From: Luminiphilus sp.
GTDB lineage: Bacteria; Pseudomonadota; Gammaproteobacteria; Pseudomonadales; Halieaceae
Assembly (NCBI GenBank): GCA_029242325.1
Contig: JAQWUD010000006.1
Coordinates: forward strand, 1-59,207
Reading direction: 5' to 3'
DNA length: 59,207 bases
This document shows, one piece after another, positions 9,305 through 17,889 of this stretch (position 1 is the first letter of the stretch; every line of letters starts with the position of its first letter). The position numbers and the translations under genes are program-made. The notes beneath the pieces were generated by a model, which was not told where the DNA came from, ran no database searches, and saw nothing but the letters and a program-made list of their open reading frames with translations.

Positions 9305-9734
9305 CAAAGTCTGTTTTCGGAGATGGTCCCTGATACGGCCCCGCGTACCCACTATGATGTGGCTACTGTGCTCCAAAGAACCGCTTTGGACCTCAATTAA
9401 TTGTCCACTACACAAGACCACAACTTTAATATTGGGCTGGTAGCGCGCCAGACGCTGTATCTCCTGCGCAAACTGCGTTTCCAACTCGCGAACGGGTTAC
9501 AAAATCAGACCTTGGGCACCAAAATCCGGAGGGTTGATGATGGTCAAAAACGGCAAGCCAACAGCCACCGTTTCTCCGCTGCCGGTCTTGGCCTGATCAA
9601 TCAGGCCTGCGTCTGCCAGCACCGTTGGCAATGCAGCCGCCGGAATCTTCCTAATCGACGCAACGCCCAGCGCTTCCAAATTCTACAACTGGGCCGGAGG
9701 TAGGTTCAGCATGCCGAAGCGCTGCTTGGTCATG
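9305..9734 (-). pseudogene. dbpA: Truncated, decayed N-terminus of ATP-dependent RNA helicase DbpA
   Basis: Reading leftward from ATG 9734, the translation gives LPPAQL, a stop, then NLEALGVASIRKIPAAALP and QAKTGSGETVAVGLPFL. A frame change near 9490 leads to EIQRLARYQPNIKVVVLC, GSLEHSSHIIVGTRGRI and DHLRKQTL. These are the Q-motif region, Walker A and motifs Ib-III region of a DEAD-box helicase, closest to DbpA. Walker A has GSGET in place of GSGKT, the frame has an early stop and a shift, and everything after about residue 150 is missing. It overlaps the RIO kinase stop by ATGA, so it once followed that gene in an operon. The break falls beside repeat B1. Confidence 0.8.
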
Positions 9735-10590
9735 CTTCCGGCTCGTCTGCACTCTGCATTCGGGCCTGACGTTCTTCTTCTTCCCTCAGAGCAGCCTGAA
9801 TTTCAGTCAACACAGCGTCGACATCTGCCTCGGCCTCGTCGTCCTCAAATACGCCGGTCAGCTCACTTTCCGGGTGCAAGTCACCAGACTCATAGAGTGC
9901 CCACACTTCCTCCGCATACCGGCTGGTCAGGAGCTCGGGCGCATAAAGGCCGTAATGGGCAGTCATGTTATTCACATCGCGCTCGAGCATTGATTTGGCG
10001 TGATTATTTGCGGCGGCGTCTACCACCTGGGGCAGGTCGATAATGACGGGGCCATAGTCGTCAACGAGCACATTAAACTCGGACAGATCGCCATGGACCA
10101 GTCCTGCACAGAGCATTTTAACCACATAACCCATCATCACCGCGTGATCTGTAAGCGCCTGCTCCCGCGTTAAAATTACGTCGTTGAGGCGCGGGGCTAC
10201 CTCACCCTCCTCTGAGGTAACCAACTCCATGAGCAATACGCCGTCAAAGCAACCAAACGGCTGCGGTACACGGACACCCGCACGTTCGAGTTTATAAAGC
10301 GCGTCAACTTCGGCGTTGTGCCACGCTTCCTCTTGCTGTTTGCGACCGTAATTTGACCGCTTCTCCATGGCACGCTGGCGCCGGCTGTTGCGACCCTTGC
10401 GTCCCTCCTGGTACTCCACCGCCTGCTTGAAACTGCGCTTGGCAGCTTCCTTGTAAACCTTAGCGCAGCGGATCTCCTTGCCACAGCGGACAACGTACAC
10501 CGTGGCCTCCTTGCCACTCATTAGCTGACGCAGGACCTCGTCTACGACGCCGTCTTCAACCAGGGGAACAATACGCTTGGGAATTTTCAT
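9730..10590 (-). CDS. RIO1-type serine protein kinase/ATPase
   Basis: The 286-residue protein is a bacterial RIO-family kinase. The Gly-poor nucleotide loop is followed by SGKEATVYVV (about 25-34), the AKVYK lysine, a helix rich in basic residues, then the catalytic HGDLSEFNVL loop and the metal-binding IIDLPQ motif (RIO's equivalent of DFG). An acidic C-terminal tail of about 50 residues (many Glu/Asp) ends the protein. Archaeal and eukaryotic relatives act in small-subunit ribosome maturation; the bacterial role is poorly known. A dbpA fragment, itself a ribosome-assembly helicase, follows directly with ATGA overlap. There is no clear ribosome binding site at ATG 10590. Confidence 0.9.
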   Translation of the reverse strand: MKIPKRIVPLVEDGVVDEVLRQLMSGKEATVYVVRCGKEIRCAKVYKEAAKRSFKQAVEYQEGRKGRNSRRQRAMEKRSNYGRKQQEEAWHNAEVDALYKLERAGVRVPQPFGCFDGVLLMELVTSEEGEVAPRLNDVILTREQALTDHAVMMGYVVKMLCAGLVHGDLSEFNVLVDDYGPVIIDLPQVVDAAANNHAKSMLERDVNNMTAHYGLYAPELLTSRYAEEVWALYESGDLHPESELTGVFEDDEAEADVDAVLTEIQAALREEEERQARMQSADEPEA

Positions 10591-11036
10591 ACAGTCGCTA
10601 AGTGGCGGAAAGGGACACGTAATATCACAGGTCGATCAGCAGGGACACCACTGAACGATTGTTGGCATGGTTTTCTGTGCACTTCTGTCCAGGCATGAAC
10701 GGAAAAGATGTGTGTGGGAGTCAATACGAGCGCGATTGCAAGATGCTTGAGCATGATCTTAGCGTCAAAGACCTCGGTGGCGCGAGCGGGTCTCCAAGCT
10801 CATGTAATCGATTGATCCCAGGCTCAAGTCCTGGTGGGCCCACCGCTTCTCGCGGCTTTATCGATTGTGTTTTCGCAACCTATTGCAAGAAATAGTAGTT
10901 AGATTTATCAGCGTCATTCAAATACTTCGCCCTCTCATGTGGCGTCGGGTACCGAAGTATTTACCGCATTGATTACCCCTCTTGGTGATTGATACCCTGA
11001 TCCCTGCGAGGAACCATGAGGTGCGGAAGCACGCAT
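10591..11036. other. Intergenic stretch with site S4
   Basis: This 446-base gap lies between the divergent RIO kinase and Rieske oxygenase genes. It contains the tRNA-half repeat at 10746-10844. Nothing else recognisable was seen; promoters for both genes must lie here but no convincing -35/-10 pair stands out. Confidence 0.5.
10746..10844 (+). repeat. tRNA 3'-half repeat with B-type upstream flank (site S4)
   Basis: Bases 10746-10790 resemble the right part of repeat B2/B3 (TTGAGC, GCGTCA, AGACCTCGGTGGCGCGAG). Next come the core gggtctcc...catgtaatcgattg, a well-paired T-arm CCAGG-CTCAAGT-CCTGG (10818-10834), acceptor strand TGGGCCC, discriminator A and CC at 10843-10844, with the final A replaced by G. 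The CTC/GAG pair around GGTGGCGC looks like a D-arm, but the distance to the T-arm is about seven bases too long for a tRNA and the 5' acceptor strand is missing. Confidence 0.7.
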
Positions 11037-12401
11037 ATGAACGAACGAGCTGACTTCGTATTCACACCGACAACCAAAGCGCCTGAACCAGAACTGGGGT
11101 TTGAACGGATCCCCGTTGATCGATACACGGACCCTGCATTTTTGAAATTGGAAGATGGCCGCATTTGGTCGAAGACCTGGTTGCTGGCCGGTGCAGCCTG
11201 CGATGTTGCCAAGCCTGGCGATTTTTTTGTTTTCGAAAATCTTCGAGAATCAATTTTGGTAACCCATGCAGACGATGGAATGATTAGAGCGTTCTATAAC
11301 GTCTGCCAACACAGGGGGAATCAATTGAAGGCGTCGGGATGTGGAAACTCCCCGTACCTGAGCTGTGGCTTTCATGGCTGGCAATACCATCTGGATGGCG
11401 GCATAAAGGAGATACCCGAAGCACACGATTTCCCCCAGGGGGTCCCCGCCGAAAAACTGAGCCTCAGGGAGCTCAGGTGCGAGACATGGGGAGGGTTCGT
11501 CTGGGTATCCATGGATCCTGACATCGAGCCCTTGGTGGATTATCTTGGTATCGTTCCCGAACATCTTGCGCCCTACGAATTAGAATCAATGGTGCTTGTT
11601 TCTGACGAAACCGTCGAATGGAACTGTAACTGGAAGACATCCGTCGACATTTTTTCAGAGACCTACCACGTTCGCGGCGTACACCCAGAATCTGAGTATC
11701 TTGCCGATGATGTGAATGTGCAGATGGATCTATACGGCCCGCACACTCGCTTTATCGCGCCCATGTATATCCCTAGCCCCCGCAAGATTAGGCAAGACAA
11801 AGCGCTGAACGAAACAATGGTTGGATACCTGAAATCCGAGGGCTTTCCGGTAGACTCCTTTGAAGGAGATGTCACAACGCTGCGAGGTGCAGTAGCTGCA
11901 CACAAACGGTCAATGACGAATGAAAACGGCCTCGACTTTTCGAGGCTGACCGACGATCAGCTGACCGCAGACTACCACTACAATATTTTCCCGAACGTCA
12001 CGTTCAATCTCTTCGGCGAGCAGGTGTGGATGTTCCGTCATCGTCCACATCCCACTGATCCTGACAGAATGTACTTCGACCGTATGATCTTTAACCGTGT
12101 TCCGAAAGGCGAGGCTACAGCAGGCACAAAAGCCGGCGCGGTCGACCTGTTTGTTGAGTTGGGCGATGCCGACATTGATGGGCGCCCTGAGCACAGGTTT
12201 TATCGCTATGGCGAGGAGTCTTCGGGATTGTTACTTGACCAGGACGCATCGTGTCTTGCCGGCGTACAAAAAGGGCTGCACTCGCGCGGCATGAAGGGGC
12301 TCTGGATTTCTCATCATGAAAGGCGCATCCGCAACTTTCACCATTGGTGGGAAAAGTACATGGCGGACCAACCCCTTATGCCAAAGCCAGTCGATTGGTA
12401 A
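11037..12401 (+). CDS. Rieske non-heme iron oxygenase, large (alpha) subunit type
   Basis: The 454-residue protein carries a Rieske [2Fe-2S] motif C90-x-H92-x17-C110-x2-H113 and a mononuclear iron centre with H211 and H216 (SETYHVRGVHPE) plus a likely C-terminal Asp ligand (LLLDQDASCLAGVQKG). Such enzymes hydroxylate or demethylate aromatic rings or quaternary amines using electrons from a separate reductase, which is not nearby. ATG 11037 is chosen over the in-frame ATG 11016 because CGGAAG sits 7 bases upstream. The stop codon (12399-12401) touches the tRNA-half remnant S5, so gene and repeat abut. Substrate unknown. Confidence 0.9.
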   Translation: MNERADFVFTPTTKAPEPELGFERIPVDRYTDPAFLKLEDGRIWSKTWLLAGAACDVAKPGDFFVFENLRESILVTHADDGMIRAFYNVCQHRGNQLKASGCGNSPYLSCGFHGWQYHLDGGIKEIPEAHDFPQGVPAEKLSLRELRCETWGGFVWVSMDPDIEPLVDYLGIVPEHLAPYELESMVLVSDETVEWNCNWKTSVDIFSETYHVRGVHPESEYLADDVNVQMDLYGPHTRFIAPMYIPSPRKIRQDKALNETMVGYLKSEGFPVDSFEGDVTTLRGAVAAHKRSMTNENGLDFSRLTDDQLTADYHYNIFPNVTFNLFGEQVWMFRHRPHPTDPDRMYFDRMIFNRVPKGEATAGTKAGAVDLFVELGDADIDGRPEHRFYRYGEESSGLLLDQDASCLAGVQKGLHSRGMKGLWISHHERRIRNFHHWWEKYMADQPLMPKPVDW

Positions 12402-12439
12402 TCAATTAGTCCCAAGTTCAAGTCCTGGCAGCCCCATCA
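12400..12439 (+). repeat. tRNA 3'-half repeat (site S5) at the Rieske gene stop
   Basis: The segment aatcaattagtcccaag, then TTCAAGT-CCTGG, an acceptor-like CAGCCCC and ATCA (for ACCA), is a decayed version of the S4 tRNA half; the T-stem pairs at four of five positions. Its first bases are part of the Rieske stop codon. Repeat B2 follows immediately at 12440. Confidence 0.6.
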
Positions 12440-12588
12440 TTTTTCATAAAAGGCATAGAGTTATAACTACTAAGAGCACCCGCTATGGGTGCTGACGCGT
12501 AGACTGAAGGAGCCGATGCGCGCGCTATTTCGCGATGATTGAGCGTCATCTTCGGGTCAGAGATCTGGGTGGCGCGAGGGGGTTTTGC
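12440..12588 (+). repeat. Repeat B2, 149-nt unit
   Basis: By eye this copy matches 17640-17788 over 149 nt with about six mismatches and no gaps. It opens with TTTTTCATAAAA, carries a perfect 7-bp hairpin (AGCACCC 12475-12481 / GGGTGCT 12487-12493), a second small inverted pair (GATGA/TCATC around TTGAGCG) and ends in GGTGGCGCGAGGGGGTTTTGC. There is no open frame in it. The rest of the gap to 12821 contains nothing recognised. Confidence 0.8.
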
Positions 12589-12821
12589 ACAATACCTCCT
12601 TTGTATTGCGGATGCTTTTCAAGCCAGTTCGCCGTGGTGACCCCCGAGCAGAAACTCGTTCACTTTCTATCAGTCACTTGAGGTCGACAAATCGTTGGTA
12701 CACCTTCCTAGGGCAACTTGTAAGCCGCTTGCAGGTAGAGCTGTTATCTACCCGAAGCGAGCAGGTCCTTCGGCCCGTTCACTCTGACTGCGTCAGTGAT
12801 GCGTCTCGAGCTTCAAACCGC

Positions 12822-14111
12822 TCAACGCACCCTGTTTGCGAACAAAGGGTCGAGAAAGAGATAGAGCTCGTCATTTGGCTGCTGAAGCCACGCATCGAAC
12901 TCTTCGGTGTATGTTTTATAGTCCTTGCCGAAACTACGTATAAATGTCTCAGAGAATCCCTCTTTATCTACTGCTTCCCAAAACTGGTATATCTGCTCCT
13001 CTCCATGCTCGGCTACGAGGTAGGCGACGAACCAACTACCAATTCGGTAAGCCAAATCAACGGTGTCACCTTGATTCCATGACAGGTTGTAGAGTTTTTC
13101 CGTCTCTTCAAAGTATTGAGCTTTCCGGGGCTGAGAAAAAGGGCCGTAGCCTTCTAGGGCGTCTTGCATTGCCCACCTGAAGTTATCGGCATCGCCACTG
13201 TACAGCGCGGCAAAAAAATCGGCGTTGCCTTCCATCCACCATGCAACATCCACATTTAGGTTGTCGCCAGATCTCTTGCCCATCTTGTTTTTTAGTTGGT
13301 ATTGATCGAAAGCTGTAAAAACATTGGAGAGCTGATAGATATGAAATAATTCGTGGAAGGCCATGGACCGACTCGCTCCATGTCCCCTTGTCGACATGTT
13401 CAGCTTGTAATACCCGGTAAGCGGGCCGTTAGAACTGATTGAACCACCGCCTTGCACGTAGGTGAGATGATCACTATCGTCGCAATTGAGAATTTCTCTA
13501 AACCCCGTTTCTCGTATGTGATTACAGTAATCTAAATTAACCTGCCTGCCTGCCTCATCGTCAGTACCATAAACTATGAGGTAAATAGCGCTAGCTTGTT
13601 TTTTGCCATAGTAAGGGTCTTCCATCCATACCGCATACGCGTCTTGAGAATTGAGAAAATTTTCATCAACTATGTCCTTTGTTACGTCGCTTGCCGCGAA
13701 AACACGCCATATTTCAGGGTCAATAAACTCGGCGGAGGCTTCAGGCATAAAAATCTTGATGGGTATACTGGTTCGCCGCTCGATGAGTGACTGCAGTAAA
13801 TTAGCAAAGAGGGTCTGTGGCGTGGTGCTCGAGTTAACCTCTCTATAAAACAGATTGGTCTCAACGGCTGGAGTGGCGAGATTCAATGGCTCGATTGCAC
13901 GAGCCGACAGCTTTGCTTCATTTTTTGCGCTGATTCCATCTTCACCAGATTCACCCTCTGTCCCTCCTGTGTCATAACCACGCAATCTAACGAGCGTCTC
14001 AAGAACGCTTCCTTCGTTCACGAGCACATCAATGGTCAACTCTTGCTGCGCCGAATAGGATGCCGAGGCATAGATGAAGCAGAGTACCGTGGCAAATTTG
14101 TAAAGTTTCAT
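12822..14111 (-). CDS. Secreted zinc metallopeptidase (gluzincin, MA-type)
   Basis: The 429-residue product starts with a signal peptide (MKLYKFATVLCFIYASASYS, then A) and has a zinc motif HELFH in SMAFHELFHIYQ. About 45 residues later comes WWMEGNADFFA, the WxxEG(x)A pattern that supplies the third Glu ligand in gluzincin families of the peptidase-MA type. A GTG at 14120 in the same frame is possible, but ATG 14111 begins the signal peptide cleanly. The first 100 mature residues are poorly conserved-looking and acidic. It precedes, on the same strand, no close partner: the larger M12-like peptidase gene lies 110 bases upstream. Substrate unknown. Confidence 0.75.
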   Translation of the reverse strand: MKLYKFATVLCFIYASASYSAQQELTIDVLVNEGSVLETLVRLRGYDTGGTEGESGEDGISAKNEAKLSARAIEPLNLATPAVETNLFYREVNSSTTPQTLFANLLQSLIERRTSIPIKIFMPEASAEFIDPEIWRVFAASDVTKDIVDENFLNSQDAYAVWMEDPYYGKKQASAIYLIVYGTDDEAGRQVNLDYCNHIRETGFREILNCDDSDHLTYVQGGGSISSNGPLTGYYKLNMSTRGHGASRSMAFHELFHIYQLSNVFTAFDQYQLKNKMGKRSGDNLNVDVAWWMEGNADFFAALYSGDADNFRWAMQDALEGYGPFSQPRKAQYFEETEKLYNLSWNQGDTVDLAYRIGSWFVAYLVAEHGEEQIYQFWEAVDKEGFSETFIRSFGKDYKTYTEEFDAWLQQPNDELYLFLDPLFANRVR

Positions 14112-14221
14112 CACAGTCACCTATCTCTCATAAACAAACCGGCCGCAGACTCCGCTCCTCTCATTTGGCAATATCTGCGAGGGCCTTCCTTAGCCCCCGG
14201 AAGCTTTTATGAATGGAATAC

Positions 14222-17200
14222 CTAGCGCACTACTTTCAGCCTGCTAAGCCCCATTAGGGTCAATATGGTGCTAAGAATCAGAAAGCCCAATAAGGGCAGC
14301 ACAGGAATAGGCGCTACCACTCCCGACCGATCCTGTGCTCGAGTTTCATGGGCGGAATTTTTGGAGCCTGCCGTATCCACGTTAGGCCGAGCAGCCGCTT
14401 GCAGTGAGCTTGAGGAGGCCTTGATACCATAGGAAGCTGCCAGCGCCTCAAACTCCGCAGAGCCAATAAATCCATCGAGCACATATTCTCGGCTCTTACC
14501 CTGCGCCAAGGCATCTAGCCATCCCTGCTTACCCCCCGCATCAGCCTGTCTGCCGAAAAATGCCTGATAGCAAGTATTCACAAAGGCATCGTCACCCGTG
14601 TTCTGACTCAGGTACTCAGCCGACAGGAAGAACGCTTTGGCAATATCGCCACCCGCATAACTACCATTGCCAAGAGCAGTCACCCAGTTATCAAAACCAC
14701 CCTTATCAGGTTGCCTGCCCAATACCAGCGTATAAAAACGCTCTGCAAAGGCACGGATACCATAGGCTGACTCATCTGCCGCGCTGAACGCCGTCACGCC
14801 AAAGCTGTCTGAGAGATTCTTGAACTCTGCGCTGCGGAGGAATCCATAAATTACCATCTCTCTAAGCTTCCCAGATGCCAGCTCGTCCATCCAAACGGCC
14901 ACCCCACCCGCATCACCTTCCCGGTCAAACAGAGTGCGGTAGAGGATGTCCACGAAAGCGGAGTCATCCAGGTTTTTATTAAGGAACTCGGCAGAATTTA
15001 AAAAACCCAGCGCCACTGCTGCCGCTGATTCGGTATTAATAACGTTGAGCCATGCATTGAGGCCACCTGAATCACTGGGGCGGCCTAAAATATTCGTATA
15101 AAAGCGCTCTACAAAAGCGCTGGCTGACGCTGAAGAGACCACAAGATTCGCAGTGAGCGTCGCACCCGAATAATCCATAAAAGCATCTATGCGAACGTAG
15201 TATCGCCCTTCGGCTGGGTCGGTGAACTCGCATATTTCATCAGCACCCGCAGCATTCCAACTGCGGCACAACCCGCTGTCGTCAGTTGGCGGAGGAAAAG
15301 TGGTATCGACATAAAGATCTGGATCCCCTTCCACCACATCCAGAGCCACCTTAAGTGAGGTGGCATTAGCAGGCACATCAATATAATAGACGCGGTAAGT
15401 ATCTGCGGAACCCGCTAACCCGGATACCGGCACACCATTGGTGAGTTCTGCAAGCGATGTGGAGAAGGTTGCCGCCACGGTACAGGCGCTGCTTACTGCC
15501 GCAGTGGTGTAAATGTTATTGGTCAGAGATCCGCCACAACCTGTTACCGAACTAATCTCATAGCCGCTATCAGGCGTCACCGTGAACCTGGTGGTAGCCC
15601 CTGAAACGACGCTAACGCTCCCGGGCGATATTGTCCCGCCCGCACCCGCCGTTGCCGAAACAGTGATATAGGTGATCGCGCTCTCACTAAGCTTCGGCAA
15701 ACATTGAGTCGAAGCTGCTGCAACTTGCGCAGCTTTTCTGGACATCCGCGTTGGCACACGCTCTGGCTCTATCCCGTATAAATGACCCAAGCCGAAGGTA
15801 TTCGCAATATTCGAGTTGCCACCGCCCCACTCACCAGACGCTGGCTCATAAACATGGCAGTAGCTCATAATTGTCCCGTTGCGTCCTCGGATGGCACCAC
15901 CGGTCAGTGAGGCAGCCCCTGGCAATGCCGTGGTGCCCTGAAAACACTGCTCAGTGTCGTCTTCATCCACGAAACAGCCATCGATTGGTTGGCTATTTCC
16001 CTCCACACCCGCATAGCAGTGGGTGTGTCTAGAGCCGAAGTTATGCCCAATCTCATGGGCATTCACGATAGCGTCCCAACTGACGTTAACTTGATCCGTC
16101 GGCACCACTCCATCCACGCCGCTCACCGAATGTCCGTAGCTATAAGAACACAACACATCCAAAGAGGCTCTGCCACCGCTCAACGTTGATGACAAGTGGG
16201 CGACCAATGCACGATCTACCTCGTTGCGGTTCGATCTCCAGTTATTCCTTACCTCTTCCAGTCTGGTTTTAGTGCTCTCCGTGTCCGTGTAAGGATCAGA
16301 TTCTGATGTCAGAAGGAATACATCCCCGACCCGGAGTCTGGTTTTAATTTCTCGCTCGTAGACGACACTATTAAAAGCAAAGAGCTGCGCAACATAATCG
16401 TTAGCCGCTGCCGCCGAGCCAAGCTGAGCGTAAAGCTCATTGTCTACTTCTACCGCAACGGTTGCGAGATACAGATCATCAGACGCCAATGGCGTACCGT
16501 AGCCAAATTGGACGTTAGTTTCGGGGGTGTCCTCGTACAAATAAACGGCCAAATAATAGGTGCCCGCCTCTGGGTCGGCGATAAAGCATTTGGCAGATTC
16601 ACAGTAATCAAGCTCAGACCAGACCGAAGCCGGATTAGGGTTTGCAGATACATATACGCTGGCAGATCCACCTCCATCTTCTCGAGCGATGGCACCCACA
16701 TAGTCAGCGCCAGCAGGAACTTCGATACTGTAAGGACCATGCCAACCCTTGCTTGAACCAATCGCAATGTTGGTGCTGGGCGCGAGCGAGATTGACGAGG
16801 CAGGCTTGCGCATCGGTAATTGTCTCAACGAACTAGGAGGTGGCTTTCGCTTGGGCGGCACCTCGTAATCGGGATAGCTTGGTGTTTGGATTTTATTGAA
16901 TTTCTTCAGCGCTTGGTTCTTTGGAGGCGCATGCCAGTTAATGGTAGCGCCCGTCCAAACGCCCTTTAATATGTCCTTTCCACTACCAACATAAAAATCA
17001 ACCTCGTCACCTTGCTTTTTGATAACAATAAAGGCGTAGGATCCTCGACTTTCGGCGATCTTTCCGCGGTAATAAATGTGGTCCCCGCCGTGCTGGTCGG
17101 GAGACAGAGCTTTGCCGTTTATCCACACTTTTCGTGAGGGGTCAAATGGAGAATATCTTGAGAGATTGAGTAAGGTTTTAGGGTTGGCTGGATGGTTGAT

Positions 17201-17374
17201 TAATAATGTGAGATCGGTAGGCGCCTCTAAAAACACTGCCTTAAAATCCGCCGCTGCGCTTTCACCCAACGACAAATCTATCGACCTCTCAGCCGAAAAT
17301 ACTGCTTGAGCCTGAAAACCAGTCATCCAAATAAGAATCGCGCAGCAGAATCGAGAAAAATTCTGTCTGTACAT
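14222..17374 (-). CDS. Large secreted M12-type (reprolysin-like) metalloprotease with PPC and DUF4214 domains and C-terminal membrane tail
   Basis: The 1050-residue protein has a signal peptide, a propeptide-like N-terminus, a pre-peptidase-C-like beta domain (about 200-300) and a metzincin catalytic domain with HEIGHNFGSRHTH (from residue 440; bases 16043-16057) and the Met-turn IMSYCH. Next come a bacterial beta repeat (ATAGAGGTISPGS), a second PPC domain, two DUF4214 units each with paired FAERFYTLVLGR/FFLSAEYLS-type helices (about 750-985), and a Pro-rich, membrane-spanning tail ending in basic RLKVVR. The tail resembles IPTL/PEP-CTERM-style sorting signals. ATG 17374 is favoured by GGAG upstream. 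DUF4214 often accompanies S-layer or secreted proteins. Confidence 0.85.
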   Translation of the reverse strand: MYRQNFSRFCCAILIWMTGFQAQAVFSAERSIDLSLGESAAADFKAVFLEAPTDLTLLINHPANPKTLLNLSRYSPFDPSRKVWINGKALSPDQHGGDHIYYRGKIAESRGSYAFIVIKKQGDEVDFYVGSGKDILKGVWTGATINWHAPPKNQALKKFNKIQTPSYPDYEVPPKRKPPPSSLRQLPMRKPASSISLAPSTNIAIGSSKGWHGPYSIEVPAGADYVGAIAREDGGGSASVYVSANPNPASVWSELDYCESAKCFIADPEAGTYYLAVYLYEDTPETNVQFGYGTPLASDDLYLATVAVEVDNELYAQLGSAAAANDYVAQLFAFNSVVYEREIKTRLRVGDVFLLTSESDPYTDTESTKTRLEEVRNNWRSNRNEVDRALVAHLSSTLSGGRASLDVLCSYSYGHSVSGVDGVVPTDQVNVSWDAIVNAHEIGHNFGSRHTHCYAGVEGNSQPIDGCFVDEDDTEQCFQGTTALPGAASLTGGAIRGRNGTIMSYCHVYEPASGEWGGGNSNIANTFGLGHLYGIEPERVPTRMSRKAAQVAAASTQCLPKLSESAITYITVSATAGAGGTISPGSVSVVSGATTRFTVTPDSGYEISSVTGCGGSLTNNIYTTAAVSSACTVAATFSTSLAELTNGVPVSGLAGSADTYRVYYIDVPANATSLKVALDVVEGDPDLYVDTTFPPPTDDSGLCRSWNAAGADEICEFTDPAEGRYYVRIDAFMDYSGATLTANLVVSSASASAFVERFYTNILGRPSDSGGLNAWLNVINTESAAAVALGFLNSAEFLNKNLDDSAFVDILYRTLFDREGDAGGVAVWMDELASGKLREMVIYGFLRSAEFKNLSDSFGVTAFSAADESAYGIRAFAERFYTLVLGRQPDKGGFDNWVTALGNGSYAGGDIAKAFFLSAEYLSQNTGDDAFVNTCYQAFFGRQADAGGKQGWLDALAQGKSREYVLDGFIGSAEFEALAASYGIKASSSSLQAAARPNVDTAGSKNSAHETRAQDRSGVVAPIPVLPLLGFLILSTILTLMGLSRLKVVR

Positions 17375-17889
17375 GATGAGTGCTCCAACAGTGATTGGGC
17401 TGTTATGCAATCATGAATAGTTTAACAGACAGCCAGCTACCCTTTATGACTGCGTCATTGATACGCGATTAGGGCTAATGACACTGTCATCGCACACTGA
17501 GAGTCATCAAGCATAAGGAAAGTGCCACCTGAATCTGTCTCTGATCTTAGACGCCTCGGCGAGGTTGATATTGTTTTCCCACCTCGTACAACCCGCGCAG
17601 GCTGCCATGCGGATCTCCTCGACTGGCAAAGGAGAGGTGTTTTTCATAAAAGGCACAGCGTTATAACTGCTTAGAGCACCCACTATGGGTGCTGACGCGT
17701 AGACTGAAGGAGCCGATGCGCGCGCTATTTCGCGATGATTGAGCGTCATCTTCGGGTCAGAGATCTGGGTGGCACGAGGGGGTTTTGCCCCATACCCGAT
17801 TTATATTGGTTATCCACCCAGCGCGCATCACGCTTCGTTTGAAGAGACTCGGAGACCCCCAGTATCGATTACGGGTTAACCGGAGCACA
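17375..17889. other. Intergenic stretch with repeat B3
   Basis: These 515 bases between two leftward genes hold repeat B3 (17640-17788). Bases 17410-17639 and 17789-17889 show no gene, and unlike sites S3 and S5 no tRNA 3' half is recognisable before the B repeat. Confidence 0.5.
17640..17788 (+). repeat. Repeat B3, 149-nt unit
   Basis: This is a near-identical copy of B2 (about six mismatches by eye over 149 nt), with the same AGCACCC/GGGTGCT hairpin and the same GGTGGCACGAGGGGGTTTTGC right end. It starts after an unrelated GAGGTG, so here the tRNA half has been lost or was never joined. The high identity argues for recent duplication or ongoing recombination. Confidence 0.8.

Noticed and set aside
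9178-17788. CRISPR array from the B repeats
   Set aside because: Only three copies, kilobases apart, with genes between them and no cas genes.
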